Shown in pieces: positions 5,932 through 8,139 of a stretch of 8,139 nt of DNA. The notes beneath the pieces are model-generated. The model did no database searches. It was not told the DNA's origin and saw nothing but the letters and a program-made list of their open reading frames with translations. Source of the DNA: Flavobacteria bacterium RIFCSPLOWO2_12_FULL_31_7. Lineage in GTDB: Bacteria; Bacteroidota; Bacteroidia; Flavobacteriales; Flavobacteriaceae. The stretch lies in assembly GCA_001800945.1 (NCBI GenBank), contig MGWJ01000109.1:1-8139 (forward strand), read 5' to 3'. Each line of letters begins with the position of its first letter. Position 1 is the stretch's first letter. Position numbers and translations under genes: made by a program.

Positions 5932-6900
5932 TTGGATAAAAAATCTTCCACATTAAAAATTTGTTTAGTTACCGTTACACTTTCAGATGGTGGTGCCGAG
6001 CGCTGTGCTGCGTTGTTATCTAAATATTTTGATAAACAGGAATTTGAAGTTTATCATGTGGTTTTTTCTGGAAAAATTGAATATGATTTTGCTGGACAAT
6101 TATTTCATTTAGAACATTTAAAAGATAAAAGTAATAGTTGGTGGAGTAGAAGTAAGCGGTTTTTTGCTTTGAAAGAATTCTTTGCTAATCATAATTTTGA
6201 TTATGTAATTGATTTTCGAACAAAGCAACATTTTTTGCAAGAATTCATCATTCACAACTTTGTTTATCCAAAATTTATTCAAACGATTCATAGTTTTAAG
6301 CTGAAATCGTACCTTCCAAAAAACACCTTTTTAGCGAAACTATTATATAAAAATTGCCAACAATTTATAACGGTTTCACAAGGAGTTAACGAAAAAGTTA
6401 GCTCGAAATATACGTTTGTTCCATCGCAATTAATTTACAATCCAATTGATTTTGAATTCATTTCTGAAAAAGCTACTGTATCTATTTCAGACGATTTTCA
6501 ATATATTTTATCTGCTGGAAGTATGAATAAAAACATAAAACAATTTGATAAATTAATAGCATGTTATGCGAAATCGGTTTTGCCATCGAAAAATATTAAA
6601 CTGATTATTTTAGGTGAAGGAAAGCTAAAAAAGAAATGGATAAAATTGGCAGAAAGCTTGAGTTTACAAGAAAAGGTGATTTTTAAAGGCAATGTAAAAA
6701 ATCCTTTTAGATATTATAAAAACGCTTTGTTTACCGTTTCAACAAGTAAATATGAAGGCATGCCAATGGTTTTATTAGAATCTTTAGCTTGTGAAACACC
6801 TATAATTTCCTGGAATTATGCTTCAGGACCAAATGAAATAATTACCAATGAAAGTAATGGTTTGTTAGTCGAAAATCAGGATTCAGAAAAACTTATTTAA
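5932..6900 (+). CDS. Glycosyltransferase family 4 protein, cut short by an in-frame stop
   Basis: A GT-B fold glycosyltransferase, probably transferring a sugar from a nucleotide-sugar donor during capsule, O-antigen or other surface glycan synthesis; the exact substrate cannot be read from sequence. The N-terminal Rossmann half opens with LKICLVTVTLSDGGAERCAA (8-27, GGAER loop). The C-terminal half has the donor-site pattern: LSAGSMNKNIKQFDKLI (193-209), LIILGEG (224-230), VIFKGNVKNP (249-258) and the EX7E motif E275-E283 within KYEGMPMVLLESLACETPII, then ASGPNEII and NGLLVEN. The start is TTG at 5932: the frame is closed just upstream at 5926-5928 and no ATG precedes the first conserved strand. 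The ORF ends at TAA 6898-6900 inside the terminal helix region, and the missing family ending is encoded in the same frame immediately after. The 322-residue product keeps the EX7E site but lacks the last helices that pack across both domains, so it may be inactive. No other glycan genes lie in this window. Confidence 0.85.
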   Translation: MDKKSSTLKICLVTVTLSDGGAERCAALLSKYFDKQEFEVYHVVFSGKIEYDFAGQLFHLEHLKDKSNSWWSRSKRFFALKEFFANHNFDYVIDFRTKQHFLQEFIIHNFVYPKFIQTIHSFKLKSYLPKNTFLAKLLYKNCQQFITVSQGVNEKVSSKYTFVPSQLIYNPIDFEFISEKATVSISDDFQYILSAGSMNKNIKQFDKLIACYAKSVLPSKNIKLIILGEGKLKKKWIKLAESLSLQEKVIFKGNVKNPFRYYKNALFTVSTSKYEGMPMVLLESLACETPIISWNYASGPNEIITNESNGLLVENQDSEKLI

Positions 6901-7029
6901 GCGATTAATCTGTTTGTTTCAGATAATAATTTATATTTACAGTGTAAAGAAAACGCCTTGTCAAGTGTCAAACAATTTAGTTTAGAAACTATTGGTGCAG
7001 AATGGCTAAAGATTTTTGAATCTAATTAA
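6901..7029 (+). pseudogene. Detached C-terminal end of the glycosyltransferase
   Basis: Forty-two codons continue in the same frame after the TAA at 6898-6900, reading AINLFVSDNNLYLQCKEN and later FSLETIGAEWLKIFESN, up to a natural TAA at 7027-7029. This is the usual C-terminus of family 4 glycosyltransferases: a helix after the LIxAI stretch, then the FSLETIGxxW block. Joined with 5932-6900 the gene would encode about 364 residues, the normal family length. A single substitution, for example AAA to TAA, explains the break; no frameshift is involved. It could be a true nonsense mutation, a sequencing or assembly error, or (less likely) stop readthrough. Confidence 0.85.
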
Positions 7030-7041
7030 TATCTATATAAT

Positions 7042-7074
7042 AAAAGCGACTTAAAATTATTTAAGCCGCTTTTT
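7042..7074. terminator. Bidirectional terminator between the glycosyltransferase and the convergent T9SS gene
   Basis: A 14-position stem, AAAAGCG-A-CTTAAA (7042-7055) and TTTAAG-C-CGCTTTT (7060-7073), with loop ATTA and a T-run at 7070-7074. In plus-strand RNA one position is an A-C mismatch; in minus-strand RNA the same position is a G-U pair, so the hairpin is continuous there. It lies 12 bases after the full-length glycosyltransferase stop at 7029, and about 140 after the premature one. Confidence 0.85.
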
Positions 7075-7088
7075 AAATTTGTTAAAAA

Positions 7089-8132
7089 TTAGTTTTTAAT
7101 TAATTTTTGTGTATGCGTTTTTCCTTCTTTAGTTTCAACACTTACGATGTAAATACCGTTTTCTAAAATAGAAACATTTAATTGAAATTCTTTTAAGTTA
7201 TTTACTAACTGGTTAATAACTTGTTTACCATCTAATGAAACGATTGTTATTTTATTTATTCTTTCTTCAGTAGAATTAAATGTAACAATAGAATTTGATG
7301 GATTTGGATACATGATAATGTCTAAATTTGATTTGATTTGCTCATTTTTTTTGCCTTCATCTAAATTACTCATTTTACTTTGAGTAATTGAACAAGGTTG
7401 AATTTTAGCTAATAATTTTGAACCTGATTTTATATGTGTATTAGGTTTTAATAAAATATAATTATTTGCTTTTAGTGTAACATCTTGAGTACTTAATGTT
7501 ATATTATAATTTATTTCTGTTGTAATACTGCTATAATTTTCATAAACAATTGAACCTGTATTTGTTTCACTATTTAGAGTTAAAGGAGTTAGTGAACAAG
7601 ATGGTAAAGCGATTAATTCAGGAATTACTTGTGGTAATACATCAATTGTATAATTGTTTAGATAAACAAAATTAGTTTCAACATAAGAGCTAGCAAATGA
7701 ATTTTGATTTGATATTCTATGAATATATTTATTTTTATTTAAATCGGTAGAATAAGAACTAACTAAAAGATTGCCATGCCTGTCTTTTTGTAAATACGTA
7801 AATTTACTAGAAACTGTTGAAGTTGCATTTTCATTTAAAAGTCTAGGATTTGTGGATAAATTAATTAAATCTTTAACAAGAATTTCGCCTTCTTGCTGAC
7901 CTAATGGAGAGTTTAATCCACGAATATAGATAGCATTATTTGAATTTGAAGCTAATTCAAAATCTCTAATATTCATTCCACCATAAAATTGTTGATAATT
8001 AGTAAATAAACCTGTTGAACTATCAAAGTTAACTCTATAGAAGTAACCTGTGTTTTGTGGAGGATCATTAACTGTTATAGCTTGTTTTTGCATACCTACC
8101 AAAAACTTATTGTCTGATGATACTTTAAATTT
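7089..8132 (-). CDS. T9SS type A sorting-domain protein, N-terminally broken or incomplete
   Basis: The C-terminal part of a large secreted or surface protein. The open frame runs from 8132; its first possible start is TTG at 8102 (337 residues) and the first ATG is at 8093, but neither looks genuine. There is no signal peptide, which a T9SS cargo requires, and the codons before the TTG still read KFKVSSDNKFLVG, the pattern of a beta-propeller strand (compare LKFSPDGxxLAV). Counting from the TTG: residues 1-160 resemble propeller repeats, including YLQKDRHGNLLVSSY and the closing LPQVIPE; residues ~195-237 (for example ILLKPNTHIKSGSKLLAKI) resemble a 3-coathanger-stack module; residues 264-337 are a T9SS sorting domain (MYPNPSNSIV, SLDGKQV, ENGIYIVSV, QKLIKN). 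The frame is closed by TAA at 8135-8133 beside a T5 run (8130-8134); one extra T there would join it to the frame that is open to the window edge. The protein's partner or ligand is unknown. Confidence 0.85.
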   Translation of the reverse strand, partial: KFKVSSDNKFLVGMQKQAITVNDPPQNTGYFYRVNFDSSTGLFTNYQQFYGGMNIRDFELASNSNNAIYIRGLNSPLGQQEGEILVKDLINLSTNPRLLNENATSTVSSKFTYLQKDRHGNLLVSSYSTDLNKNKYIHRISNQNSFASSYVETNFVYLNNYTIDVLPQVIPELIALPSCSLTPLTLNSETNTGSIVYENYSSITTEINYNITLSTQDVTLKANNYILLKPNTHIKSGSKLLAKIQPCSITQSKMSNLDEGKKNEQIKSNLDIIMYPNPSNSIVTFNSTEERINKITIVSLDGKQVINQLVNNLKEFQLNVSILENGIYIVSVETKEGKTHTQKLIKN

Positions 8133-8139
8133 TTACCTA

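Noticed and set aside
5741..5956. 71-residue plus-strand frame between murQ and the glycosyltransferase
   Set aside because: It overlaps the murQ N-terminus antisense and the promoter region, with no domain or conserved pattern.

Overview
The window looks like chromosomal DNA from a Bacteroidota bacterium of the Flavobacteriaceae type, close to Flavobacterium. The evidence is the very AT-rich base composition, two proteins ending in type IX secretion (T9SS) type A sorting domains, starts without Shine-Dalgarno sequences, and TAnnTTTG promoter octamers. No phage, plasmid, insertion sequence, CRISPR or RNA gene was found.

Layout, left to right: (1) 1-1535, plus strand: the last ~510 codons of topoisomerase IV subunit A (parC), running off the left edge. 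It ends at a symmetric terminator shared with the convergent gene to its right. (2) 1583-2458, minus strand: a short secreted T9SS cargo protein with calcium-binding aspartate repeats. (3) 2459-2764: a gene-free stretch holding two tandem minus-strand terminators and some small repeats. (4) 2765-5826, minus strand: five genes in one direction, murQ, a 185-aa exported protein, a 73-residue DUF6095-like membrane protein, a small lipoprotein, and a TerC-family membrane protein. I see no terminator between them. The only good promoter octamer lies before murQ and the only strong terminators follow terC, so they may form one transcription unit. (5) 5932-7029, plus strand: a family 4 glycosyltransferase, divergent from murQ, interrupted in frame by one TAA that cuts off its last 42 codons. 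(6) 7089-8132, minus strand: the C-terminal part of a large T9SS cargo (beta-propeller-like segment, 3-coathanger-stack-like segment, sorting domain). Its frame is closed at 8133-8135 although propeller-like sequence continues right up to that stop.

The genes are mostly housekeeping or cell-envelope functions: chromosome decatenation, peptidoglycan recycling, a possible metal exporter, envelope lipoproteins, surface or secreted proteins, and glycan synthesis. The points most worth checking are the two damaged reading frames on the right, the heptamer-phased intergenic repeats at both ends of the small-gene cluster, and the poorly characterised murQ-to-terC gene string. I found no convincing evidence for an undescribed biological system; the closest candidate is the conserved-looking trio of small envelope genes between murQ and terC.
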